From NCBI GenBank assembly GCA_036377595.1, contig DASUYB010000105.1:177716-241715 (forward strand): DNA of 64,000 nucleotides, in the 5' to 3' direction. Positions 42,476-50,514 of this stretch are shown piece by piece. Both the position numbers and the translations under genes were made by a program. The first letter of the stretch is position 1. The number at the start of each line of letters is the position of its first letter. The DNA comes from Longimicrobium sp. Lineage in GTDB: Bacteria; Gemmatimonadota; Gemmatimonadetes; Longimicrobiales; Longimicrobiaceae. The notes under the pieces were generated by a model, which was given only the letters and a program-made list of their open reading frames with translations, was not told the DNA's origin and made no database searches.

Positions 42476-43584
42476 CGTTCGTCCTCCGGATTGAGCGATG
42501 GCGCGCGCAACCCGCATTCTTAATATAGTGAACTATTGCAATACACGCAAGGGTTTTCTTTGCAACAAACACGAGCTGATTGCAGGAAGAGCCTAGTTTT
42601 TTTGCGTGCTGAGGGATTGGCTTGTGGTGCAACAACGTATCAATGTGATGCAATGTTGTGTAATAACCGCTCGCCGCGCCGCGTCCAGCCACCCACGTAC
42701 GGCCACTGCCGCCGCTATCCGCTTGACCTACGCGCCGGGCGTCGCCGTAGCGCACCGCAGGTCGTCGCCGCCACCGCACCCCCACGATGACGAAACGTGG
42801 GGGTGTGGGGGGCGCTGCCCCCCACAAAAACGGCGCCGCAGGCGACCGCCCCACCGACCCGAAGGCATGAGGGCGGTGATCGACCGCGTGAGGGATTCGC
42901 GCCCGGAGGGCCGGGACGGCGCCGCCACGGCGGTTTGTGGCGGTGCTGGCCCGGCGCGGTCGGCAACGGTTGTTTCGTTGCCTACCGCGCGCGAAGCCCG
43001 GCCCCCGCGCAGCGGGGGACACGCCCAAGGTAGCTGTTACGGAAGATTGGGTGACCGCGTTCATTGGAGTACCGTGGCAGGATCGTGCGTCGCCGGGTAC
43101 TCCGATCCTACGTCACTTCGCGGTCGTGCGTTCGCCGTCGAGTCCGTTTGGGGAGAATGCTAATCAGCTCGAAATCATCCCCTAAGCCTCATCTTACCAC
43201 TCTCGGTGAAGAACGTGACGGGTCGTCATTACGGAGCGTTCCCCAGACACGAGAACTTGTGTAAATTCATGTAGACGGACCGCTGAGCAGGGCGGGAACA
43301 GACCTTTCGCGGCTGACCGCCAAAATCGCGGGAGAAAGTTGTACCGGACTTCTCTAACAATAGTCACCCCCCTCCGTCCCCATAGATCCCTCCCCCGGGT
43401 TCGTGAGTAAGACCAAAGCATAGGCAGACTCATACGTGATCCATGCGATAACGCTCACGCTCAAGGTATAGCAGCTCGCCCCGGGGCCGAACCCTTGACG
43501 GAGGGTTGCACGGCGGGTATCGTTTTCCGCAGAAACAGCGGCGCCGCACCACTTTCGGAATCTCGCGGAACCCCCGTCAGAAGC
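42476..43584. other. 1.1-kb non-coding stretch of the mobile element
   Basis: No convincing coding frame. It holds the integrase promoter, a GC-rich block with the hairpin CACCCCCAC / GTGGGGGTG (about 42777-42815) and GGGGGGCGCTGCCCCCC (about 42816-42834). After that comes a long lower-GC segment (43050-43550) without recognised motifs. Confidence 0.4.
42522..42550 (-). promoter_or_regulatory. Integrase promoter
   Basis: Minus strand: -35 TTGCGT (42550-42545), 17-base spacer, -10 TATATT (42527-42522). It precedes the integrase ATG by 47 bp. Nearby TTGCAA repeats may be regulator sites. Confidence 0.55.
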
Positions 43585-44010
43585 ATGGCTGAGACGACGA
43601 AGGACAAGGCAGGGACGACTAACCGCGCGCTGGTCGCCCGGTGGGGTGGTAAGGAGGAAATCCTTGCCGAGGGATGGGTAGGCGTGCCGATCTCCTTTTT
43701 GAAATATTTCGGTTCTCTGAATCTCACGCCCACGGAGGCGATTTTCATCATCGAACTTATGGGTTACAAGCGGGATGAGCGGGCGCCATTTCCCGGGTAC
43801 AAGGCACTCGCCAAACGGATGGGAGTGTCGCCGGACTACGCGCGCAAACTCGCCCGTGGCCTTGAAGCGAAGGAATATATCCGGAGGCAAGTCCGGGTGG
43901 GGACGACAAACCGGTTTGATCTAAGCCCCCTGTTTGAGCGACTGGCAGCGCGCGCCAAGCAGGAGGCAGAAGCACGCGCGGAACGAGCATCGCGCGCTGG
44001 CAAGGCATAG
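43585..44010 (+). CDS. Winged-helix DNA-binding protein of the mobile element
   Basis: 141 residues. VPISFLKYFGSLNLTPTEAI followed by FIIELMGYKRDERAPFPGYK and ALAKRMGVSPDYARKLARGL is a winged helix-turn-helix of the type found in replication initiators and phage/plasmid regulators. The wing is KEYIRRQVRVGTTNRFDLSP. A basic, Ala-rich tail ends the protein. ATG 43585 is the first Met after low-complexity sequence. It may control replication or excision of the element; no direct evidence. Confidence 0.65.
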   Translation: MAETTKDKAGTTNRALVARWGGKEEILAEGWVGVPISFLKYFGSLNLTPTEAIFIIELMGYKRDERAPFPGYKALAKRMGVSPDYARKLARGLEAKEYIRRQVRVGTTNRFDLSPLFERLAARAKQEAEARAERASRAGKA

Positions 44011-44410
44011 ACGACGAAACAAACGCCGAGAGGACCGCAGCCTCAGCGCCCTGGAAAGCGGTCGGCCACGATCCTCTCGTCTTCCGCCCCCTCTCGGGGT
44101 CGGCGTGCGGCCCAACGGAGCCGGACCGCACGTTTGAGCCTTCAAGCCCCCGGCAAGGGGCGTCGGCTCCCGTCAACGGGATGTCTTTATGAGACACCGT
44201 GGGACCCGCCGCACGGACGGCGGATGCTGCGGACCGAAGGTCCGCAAGCGGCACCGCCGCTTCTGGCCGTGGATTCGGTCACAGTAGCGGTCCGCCACAG
44301 AGGGGGTGCGTCGGGAAACCGGCGCACCCCTGCTTACTCTTACTTGCTACCTGCGTTCCCGGCTTAGAGAGCTGAGGATCAGTTCCTACACCTAACAAGA
44401 TGCCCGACAG

Positions 44411-44507
44411 GGGTTGCGTTGTCAACCCGCGATGAGGAGAAATCCCTTGCGCGGCAAGGATTTTGGTAGGTGCGCGCCTACAGAACAGCGGGTTTACATG
44501 TCAACCC
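44411..44507. promoter_or_regulatory. Two copies of a GGGTT-N8-AACCC palindrome
   Basis: GGGTTGCGTTGTCAACCC (44411-44428) and GGGTTTACATGTCAACCC (44490-44507) have identical spacing and a shared GTCAACCC half. Between them lies the hairpin ATCCCTTGC / GCAAGGAT (44442-44462). They look like paired operator or initiator sites. The 44011-44560 gap also has the hairpin GGGGTGCG / CGCACCCC near 44305-44331 and no gene. Confidence 0.5.
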
Positions 44508-44560
44508 TTCTCCCTCGCGAAGCGTGTTTCTGACGCCGTGCTCCACGGCAAGGTCCGGTG

Positions 44561-45625
44561 TTAGCGGCCATGTGTTTGTGCGAGTTCCCGCAGCCTGCGC
44601 CGCCGCTCCTCGTCGTGCTCGGGATCGTGCGGGGATGAGCGCGGCTGTTCCTGTAGCGCCTGCTTGATCGCGGTATCGGCCAAGCTGGCGAGCGCGGGCG
44701 GGAGCATGGCGTGCAGCGCGTGACGGATGCGGCGCCGCTCGCGCTCGTTGTGGACGCTGCGCCACTGCATCCCGGCGAGCATCCGCGCCGCCGCCGCAAC
44801 CTCCTCTGCCCCGGTGCGCGGCGGCTTCGCCGCGAGCAGTGCCGCATGTCGCGCGGTTGCCTCCCGCACCCTCGCCTCCGCCTCACGGCAGGTCCAACGC
44901 CGCGCGTGTGCACGGGCGGCGGTCCCCACCGCCTGCGCCAAGTCTCGGGCGCACGCTCGCGCGCCGGTCGTGTCCTCCTCGATGATGATGCCGAGCGCGC
45001 GCTTGCGCTCCACGAACACGAGCGCGCCGAAGTGCTCGGGCACTTCACGCACGACGCGCTGCGCCTCCTCCAAGCCGTAATCGCGCGCGTAGCACCAGAT
45101 CGCGAGCGCCGCCGCGCGGGGCTGCTGGTACACGTCCGCCGCGTTGTCCAGGACGCCCGCCGCTGCCGCGCGCCAGTGCTTCCGATCCTCGCGCGCGAAG
45201 GTCACGCGGGACTTGGCATCGGCCAATGCGGTAAATGCGTCGTACGCGACGCTTTCGTGTGCGTGTGCCGCGTGTGCCGCGCGGATCGCGGCGACCGCCT
45301 CCCGTAGCGTCTGCCGTGGACGGCTGGCGCGCAGCGCCCCGAACACGGCGACGGCATCCACCACGGCGCGGAGCTGGCCGGGGTCGAGCGGTTCGCGCGG
45401 GGCGCCGTAGCGTTCCGGCTGGACGAGGATCGCACCCACCGTGGCGTCCGGGTCGCGGTCGGCCGCGGCGCGGAGCGCGCGGCGGGCCGCGTGGGGATCG
45501 GCGTACACGCCTGCCAGTGCGCGGCGGAAGGTGCGTGCTCCGGCGGCGTACGCCAGCGCGGCCGGGGATGGCTTTCGGGGCTGGGGCGGCGCGGCGGCGC
45601 CCGGCCCGGTGTCGGTCTGCTGCAT
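44561..45625 (-). CDS. Mobilization accessory protein with BID-like repeats
   Basis: 354 residues, Ala/Arg-rich and helical. It contains two copies of a segment also found twice in the relaxase: VYADPHAARRALRAAADRDP to VQPERYGAPREPL (about 38-80) and VYQQPRAAALAIWCYARDYG to VPEHFGALVFVERKR (about 164-210). The pattern P-xx-A...(P)E-(R/H)-(F/Y)-G resembles BID domains, the type IV secretion signals of conjugative relaxases. C-terminal region acidic/basic mixed (PHDPEHDEERRRRLRELAQ). It follows the relaxase by 10 bp. The BID call is from pattern only. Confidence 0.58.
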   Translation of the reverse strand: MQQTDTGPGAAAPPQPRKPSPAALAYAAGARTFRRALAGVYADPHAARRALRAAADRDPDATVGAILVQPERYGAPREPLDPGQLRAVVDAVAVFGALRASRPRQTLREAVAAIRAAHAAHAHESVAYDAFTALADAKSRVTFAREDRKHWRAAAAGVLDNAADVYQQPRAAALAIWCYARDYGLEEAQRVVREVPEHFGALVFVERKRALGIIIEEDTTGARACARDLAQAVGTAARAHARRWTCREAEARVREATARHAALLAAKPPRTGAEEVAAAARMLAGMQWRSVHNERERRRIRHALHAMLPPALASLADTAIKQALQEQPRSSPHDPEHDEERRRRLRELAQTHGR

Positions 45626-45635
45626 CGGTGGATTC

Positions 45636-47483
45636 CTAGCGGGAGTGGCCGCGTTCGCGCTCGCGGTCGCGGCCCAGCGCCATGTCGCGGGCGAGCTCGC
45701 CGGCCTTCTTGACGAGCGCGCCGGCGGAAGTGGGAAGCATGGGGGCAACCTGCTGGACGAGCATGAGCGCGGCCTTGGCCGCGCCTGCGGCGAACTGGCG
45801 CGCTGCCGCCTCGGCCATCAGCTCGGCGGCCTGCCGCACGCGGGCGGCAACGTCCACCGTGCGCGCGGCCTGCGTGAACGCCTGCCGCGCGGCGTCCGCC
45901 GCCGCGCGGGTCTGGCGCACGGCACCCGCCGCCTCGGCTACCTGACCGGCGCGCGGCCGGGCCTCCACCCGCCGCGCCAGGTCGCGCACCGCTGCGGACA
46001 GCTCGGGCGCGCGTGCCTGCGCGGCGCTGTGGTCCAGCTCGCGCACCAGCCCGAACACGCGCGACCGCTCCACGCCGCGCATCTCGCCGAAGCGCTCCGG
46101 CTGGTCGTGGACCGCGCGGGCGGCGGCGGCGTGGCCGTGGGACGCGGCGTAGCGGTGCAGCTCGCGCAGCGCACGCCCCGGATCGGCGTACACGTCGCCC
46201 GCCAGCTCGCGCACGCGGGCGAAGTCATGCACGGCGGCGGCGCGTCGGTCGCGGAGCGCGTCGAGGGTGGACACGGCGCGCCGCGCCGCCTCGTCCGCGC
46301 GGCTCGCGCTGGCCTCGAGCGCATGGACGCGGGCGGGCTCGCGCAGCAGCGCGGCCGCCTCCTTGGCTGCGGTGCGGTTGCGGGCGGTGCGCTGGACGGC
46401 GTAGTCGTAGGCGTTGCCCGCCGCTCGGGCGGACTGCTCGGGGGCGGGCGCGGTGCGGAGCGCGCCGTATCGCGCGGGCCCCCAGCGGAGCGCCGCCGCA
46501 GCCTCGGCGGCGCCCCGGCTGTCCACCGCCCGCAGGAACGCGCGCCGCGCGTCGTGGGGGTGCGTGTAGATCGCCCGGAGATCGCGGTCCAGCTGCCGGG
46601 CGGCGGCGTGGTAACGCTCTCGCGGCGTGGTGGGCGTGCGCGGCAGCTCGGCCGCGCGCGGGGCGGGTTCGGCGCGGGCTGCGCGTGCGTCCAGTACGCG
46701 CGCCGCCGCGTCCTGACGCGCGCGGTAATCGCTGTACGGTCCTAGCCTCTGCTCCAGCCGGTAGCGGGATGCCTGCGGGTGGACGTCGGACGCCTTCACC
46801 TCCTGCCGCCCGTCCGTCACCACCATCCCGCGCCCCTTCATCCGGAGCGCAAGGCCGTGCTCCGCAAGGCCGCGCTCAACTTCCGCCCACGACCGCACGC
46901 GCTCCAAGTGCGGCCCCGCCTGTGCCCGCACGCGCTCCGCGAACGCGGCGTCCCCACGCGCCGCCCGTGCGGCGGGCGCGCGCTCCTGCCCCATCTCGGG
47001 CACGCGGGCGAGCCTCCCCGGCACCTCGCGCAAGCCCATCTCCACTTCAAGGCGGCGCAAGCTCGCCTCAACGCGCTTCTTGCTGAAGCTGTCCGCCCAC
47101 GCGCGCCCCGTCTCCGGGTGTACGCGGTTTACGGCGAGATGGACGTGGGGATGCGCGGTGTCGCGGTGGGCGACGATGAGCGCCTGACGGTCCGCCAGCC
47201 CAAGGTCGCGGAGGACTTCGTCGGCCACGCGGCGCATCGCGGCGCGGTCTACCTCGTCGGCGGGGTCGAAGCTGATCGACAGGTGAAAGACGGGCTTTTG
47301 CGTCTGCACCGACTCCCGGGCGGTGGCGGCCATCAGCCGCGCGGCCACGTCGGGGCGCTCGGTCGGCAGGTTCCGGGTTTCGATCCAGTCCACCCGCTCC
47401 GGGTGGGCGCGATCCTTCCCGGTTTCCAGGTAGCTCGCCAGCCCCTTGAAGCTGGTCCCCAGCTTGTTGACGTTGCCGATCAC
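45636..47483 (-). CDS. Relaxase/mobilization nuclease (VirD2/MobA-type) with C-terminal BID-like repeats
   Basis: 615 residues. The N-terminal relaxase domain (about 1-190) shows GTSFKGLASYLETGKD, PVFHLSISFDPADE and the metal-binding three-His motif in HRDTAHPHVHLAVNRVHPET; DSFSKKRVEASLRRLEVEMG follows. It would nick oriT and stay bound to the transferred strand. The C-terminal 420 residues are helical and include BID-like segments near 305 (IYTHPHDARRAFLRAV ... ARYGALR) and near 430 (VYADPGRALRELHRYA ... ERFGEMRG), possible type IV secretion signals. The GTG start overlaps mobC by 4 bp (GTGA). Confidence 0.82.
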   Translation of the reverse strand: MIGNVNKLGTSFKGLASYLETGKDRAHPERVDWIETRNLPTERPDVAARLMAATARESVQTQKPVFHLSISFDPADEVDRAAMRRVADEVLRDLGLADRQALIVAHRDTAHPHVHLAVNRVHPETGRAWADSFSKKRVEASLRRLEVEMGLREVPGRLARVPEMGQERAPAARAARGDAAFAERVRAQAGPHLERVRSWAEVERGLAEHGLALRMKGRGMVVTDGRQEVKASDVHPQASRYRLEQRLGPYSDYRARQDAAARVLDARAARAEPAPRAAELPRTPTTPRERYHAAARQLDRDLRAIYTHPHDARRAFLRAVDSRGAAEAAAALRWGPARYGALRTAPAPEQSARAAGNAYDYAVQRTARNRTAAKEAAALLREPARVHALEASASRADEAARRAVSTLDALRDRRAAAVHDFARVRELAGDVYADPGRALRELHRYAASHGHAAAARAVHDQPERFGEMRGVERSRVFGLVRELDHSAAQARAPELSAAVRDLARRVEARPRAGQVAEAAGAVRQTRAAADAARQAFTQAARTVDVAARVRQAAELMAEAAARQFAAGAAKAALMLVQQVAPMLPTSAGALVKKAGELARDMALGRDRERERGHSR

Positions 47484-47956
47484 GCGGCCACCTCCCCGCG
47501 CACGGCGGCGTCCACCTGCGCCAGCACCTCCAGCAGCTCGTCCGCCGGGGGAAGCTCCTCGGCCCCGTTGGCGCGGTGGGCCAGCGCGTTCAGCGCGGCC
47601 CCCGCGTCGATCAGCGCGGCCAGACCCTCGGCCGCGCCTGCGCCCGCCACGGCGGGCGCGGCGGCAATCGCGTCCTCCACCGCACCGGCCGCGTCGGCGA
47701 GGAGCCCGGCGGCGGCCTCGTCGCCGTCCAGCTCGGCCACGCGGCCGAGCTGCCGCAGATTGTTCAACACCCGGCCGAGCTGCCGCACGCGCTCGTCCGC
47801 CCCGCGCGAACGGCGCGTTGCGGGCGGGTGGCCCAGCGCCGCCTCGCGCACGTAGCGCAGCGGCGGAACGCCGCGCGCCCGCGCCTCGGCCTCGACCTGG
47901 CGCCACTCGTCGGGCGTCCAGCGGGTCGGCTTGCGGATGGTCCGGCGCGGGGGCAT
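47480..47956 (-). CDS. MobC-like relaxosome protein
   Basis: 158 residues. The basic N-terminus PPRRTIRKPTRWTPDEWRQV with EAEARARGVPPLRYVREAAL is a ribbon-helix-helix domain typical of MobC/relaxosome accessory proteins, followed by RGADERVRQLGRVLNNLRQL, the family's second conserved block. It would bind near oriT and help the relaxase. ATG 47956 begins at the conserved part; an ATG 90 bp upstream would translate the oriT-like repeat. Translationally coupled to the relaxase. Confidence 0.75.
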   Translation of the reverse strand: MPPRRTIRKPTRWTPDEWRQVEAEARARGVPPLRYVREAALGHPPATRRSRGADERVRQLGRVLNNLRQLGRVAELDGDEAAAGLLADAAGAVEDAIAAAPAVAGAGAAEGLAALIDAGAALNALAHRANGAEELPPADELLEVLAQVDAAVRGEVAA

Positions 47957-47999
47957 GGGTGGTCCTGCCGTTCCTTTGAGCGCAGCGAAAAGGCGAGCC

Positions 48000-48046
48000 G
48001 TGCAGAGGGGCCAGCGAGCGCAGCGAGCGAATAGGCCCCTCTGCAC
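48000..48046. other. Candidate origin of transfer (oriT)
   Basis: Perfect 13-bp inverted repeat GTGCAGAGGGGCC / GGCCCCTCTGCAC separated by 21 bp that contain AGCGAGCGCAGCGAGCGA. It lies 44 bp upstream of the mobC-relaxase operon, the usual place for oriT. The nic site cannot be determined. The rest of the gap to 48365 holds a hairpin GGGCGGCT / AGCCGCCC near 48282-48317 and no gene. Confidence 0.5.
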
Positions 48047-48365
48047 ACTGCTCGCTCTCGGTCTATCGCCACATACCGGGACAAGTTCGATAGGGTTCTA
48101 TGATGCGTGACAAAATGCTCCACGCTAATCGCAGAAAAACATCCGATTAACCCGGAGCTAATCGGACGCTGGCCCGGTCGCATCACAAGCCTAGCCCCGC
48201 CGCAGATAGCCCGCGTGAACCCGGCAACTCGCCAAGCCGACAGGCTTCCCCCACATCACCCGCTTTGGAGACGGTGAACGCAAAGAGGGCGGCTGGGCGC
48301 CATTCGGCGCTAGCCGCCCCGTTGTTATCCCGCGCTGCGTCTTGAGTCGCGAACGGTAAGCTAGC

Positions 48366-48695
48366 TTATCCCAAAATCGTCCGCTCGCCGTAACAACCCG
48401 GACAGGGTGCATCGTAGCTCATATGCATGCGCATATCAAAGTCTCCACGGGTGAACATCGGAGTTTGGTGTCCACAGATCCGGCAGATCCGGTCATCTTG
48501 AGTGACAAAACAGGTCGATGCTACGATGGTTGTTAACTCACCGCGCGTGAGCCCTGCTGCTACGGCCAGATCCTCAGTACGATGGCGGAATGGCCGACGT
48601 TTACTCGGACGGTCGGGATGTTCCCAGTACAGCTTGCACAGGTCTGAGGCTTCGGGTGGTGAATCGGGCAGGAGATGTACATGCAGGCGCTTCAT
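48366..48695 (-). CDS. Small protein with zinc-ribbon-like C-terminus, third gene of an unknown operon
   Basis: 109 residues. An HTH-like segment TEDLAVAAGLTRGELTTIVA (about 42-61) is followed by two cysteine pairs, CRICGHQTP and CPGCYGER, that could bind zinc. It starts 8 bp after the stop of the 393-residue protein gene, so the two are co-transcribed. Base composition is lower in GC than the chromosome around the element. No family recognised. Confidence 0.6.
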   Translation of the reverse strand: MKRLHVHLLPDSPPEASDLCKLYWEHPDRPSKRRPFRHRTEDLAVAAGLTRGELTTIVASTCFVTQDDRICRICGHQTPMFTRGDFDMRMHMSYDAPCPGCYGERTILG

Positions 48696-48703
48696 ATAGC
48701 GGC

Positions 48704-49885
48704 TTAGTCTCGCGTGGGTTCGTCAATCCAGTTGCTGGAAAGATCGCCAGCAGTCGCACCTGGGGGAGCGTTTTCACATAAATACTGCTCCATCGTTTGA
48801 ATATTCCGGACAGCAAGATCCAAGCGGGATCGTTCAGGAGAATACACAGCTTCAAAGCCGGTTTTGCCGCGACGGACAATTTCGCGGCCCTGTTTGATTG
48901 CGACCAACACTGGATATGCAGTGACAACGGAACACGTGTGGCCAGTCGCGCCCACTTCAACCATCGCATCACGCGCCTTCCGGGGACCGACGCCAACCAG
49001 AACCACGTGAAAAGGACGGGAGACGCTATTCAGGATCGCTAGAAGCCCAGCCATCTCAGAGCCGAATGCCCGTTTGTCCTTCGTGCGTGAGAAATCCCGG
49101 GAAACCACCCGCACGTTCGGATTTGCTTCCAGCCATTCAGTCCAGCGACCCGCATCGTCGGTGGAGCGCCAGTAGATATTAGGAATTGCAGCAAGTTCGG
49201 TCGAAGCAATCTCTTCGATCACCCGATGGTGGCGGAGAAGCATGCAGACGTTGTGAGAGCCCGGTTTCCGCTCCTCCGAGGTAATCGAAAAAGTCGGCCC
49301 TGTAACCGCAGAAAATCCACCCAATACCAGGCGCGCGAAAAAAGCTCTTCGCTGCATTCCCCAAAACCCCTCAAGAAGCCCGTCACGCCCATTAAGAACA
49401 GCTAGTATCCTCGTTCCATCAGCGATGCGCAACGCGGTCCGTACAACGTCAGGGGATTGGAGAAAAGGGCGGGCATCCACTGGCCCGTTAACATGTCTAG
49501 TGAATAGGGTCTTGGCATCGGCCCCTACCCATTTTACGGACAGGCGATGGCCGACACTGAGTTCGTTAGTGCGTGTGGGAATGAAGATTGGAAGCTGGTG
49601 CGGAAGTGGAACGGAAGGGATCGCAAGCAAGTCAAGCGGAAGTCCTGCTTCGATGTGAGCGAGAAAATCATCTGCTCCATCCGCACGAAACAAATTCTTC
49701 CGCTCGCGACAGATCACCCGGCATTTGTGGCACTGGTGGCGCCTGCCCGGCTCGCTCCATACACACCCGCACGGAGCCGCGCTAGATCCGCCGCACTGAT
49801 CCCACAGCAGGCATTCGGAAGGACAAGTCCTTTCCCAAAGGGAAAAGTTCAATCCCGCCTCGAACACCGGAAGCCGCTTGTGCAC
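48704..49885 (-). CDS. Cys-rich protein with DUF4417-like core, unknown function
   Basis: 393 residues. The N-terminal 60 residues carry clustered cysteines (TCPSECLLWDQC, APCGC, HQCHKCRVIC) suited to an iron-sulfur cluster or zinc. The core (about 140-360) shows FSAVTGPTFSITSEER, AAIPNIYWRSTDDAGRW, NPNVRVVSRDFSRTK, RPFHVVLVGVGPRKA and SVVTAYPVLVAIKQGREI, an alternating alpha/beta pattern reminiscent of DUF4417 phage/bacterial proteins and of TIM-barrel base-modifying enzymes. Similarity is by eye and weak. Middle gene of a three-gene operon (11 and 8 bp gaps). Lower GC suggests foreign origin. Confidence 0.6.
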   Translation of the reverse strand: MHKRLPVFEAGLNFSLWERTCPSECLLWDQCGGSSAAPCGCVWSEPGRRHQCHKCRVICRERKNLFRADGADDFLAHIEAGLPLDLLAIPSVPLPHQLPIFIPTRTNELSVGHRLSVKWVGADAKTLFTRHVNGPVDARPFLQSPDVVRTALRIADGTRILAVLNGRDGLLEGFWGMQRRAFFARLVLGGFSAVTGPTFSITSEERKPGSHNVCMLLRHHRVIEEIASTELAAIPNIYWRSTDDAGRWTEWLEANPNVRVVSRDFSRTKDKRAFGSEMAGLLAILNSVSRPFHVVLVGVGPRKARDAMVEVGATGHTCSVVTAYPVLVAIKQGREIVRRGKTGFEAVYSPERSRLDLAVRNIQTMEQYLCENAPPGATAGDLSSNWIDEPTRD

Positions 49886-49895
49886 TACAGAATGC

Positions 49896-50264
49896 CTAGT
49901 TCAGATGGACACGCGCTTTCAATGGGTTGGTATCCAGCGCGGTGATGCGACCTGAGTTGTAGCCGCGATCTGAAACCCTCGCCCGATATGCGGGGGGAAT
50001 GTCCCCAAGCCGTCCGGCTGTTGCGTGAACCTCTAAACCCGCATTGGTGACGACCACGCGGACAGGTTGATCCACGGAACACCGGCCATGGACGGAGGCA
50101 TCAATTCGGACCAATGCGACGGAGAGCCCAGCGTCCGGCGAACCACCGCCGTTCCCACCGTTTCCATCACCGCTGCCATCAGAGATGATGCGTGATTTCC
50201 GCTCCCCATCAACTTGAACGGTTTTCGGCTGCCCTTGGTCTTTGTCTTTTCGCCCCTTACCCAT
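49896..50264 (-). CDS. Small protein with Gly-rich linker, first gene of an unknown operon
   Basis: 122 residues. The first 25 residues are strongly basic/acidic (MGKGRKDKDQGQPKTVQVDG), then a Gly/Asn/Asp linker (SDGSGDGNGGNGGGSPD). A compact domain follows, LSVALVRIDASVHGRCSVDQ then VRVVVTNAGLEVHATAGRLG and DIPPAYRARVSDRGYNSGRI. The last block (G-x-IPP...Y-x-G-x-I) has the look of a small beta-barrel of the HIRAN kind, but I cannot assign it. It lies 11 bp before the 393-residue gene. Confidence 0.58.
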   Translation of the reverse strand: MGKGRKDKDQGQPKTVQVDGERKSRIISDGSGDGNGGNGGGSPDAGLSVALVRIDASVHGRCSVDQPVRVVVTNAGLEVHATAGRLGDIPPAYRARVSDRGYNSGRITALDTNPLKARVHLN

Positions 50265-50514
50265 GGATCACTCCTCCAGGCTGGAAGCAAATGCGGACGA
50301 ATGGTGGTGCGGAACTGAGAATATGAACACACCGAAGACTTACCGCAACCCCAGTCCTTCAACTTGTTATTCCATAGGACGATTCCAAGAGTCCGATGGC
50401 TAGAGGTTCGCGTCTTGATTAGATCGTAGGTGGAACGTGGCGCTTTACACCCGCCCGTATTATCCTGTCGCCTAAAGTGTCTATCTTTCGCGAGTTTATC
50501 CCCATCGTGAAAGC

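Noticed and set aside
42606..43163. Several 60-185 codon frames in the 1.1-kb stretch after the integrase
   Set aside because: Arg/Pro/Gly-rich random-looking translations over GC-rich hairpins; no motifs or ribosome sites.
48191..48412. 73-codon minus-strand frame right of oriT
   Set aside because: No ribosome site, composition unlike neighbours, overlaps a hairpin and the 3' end of another gene.
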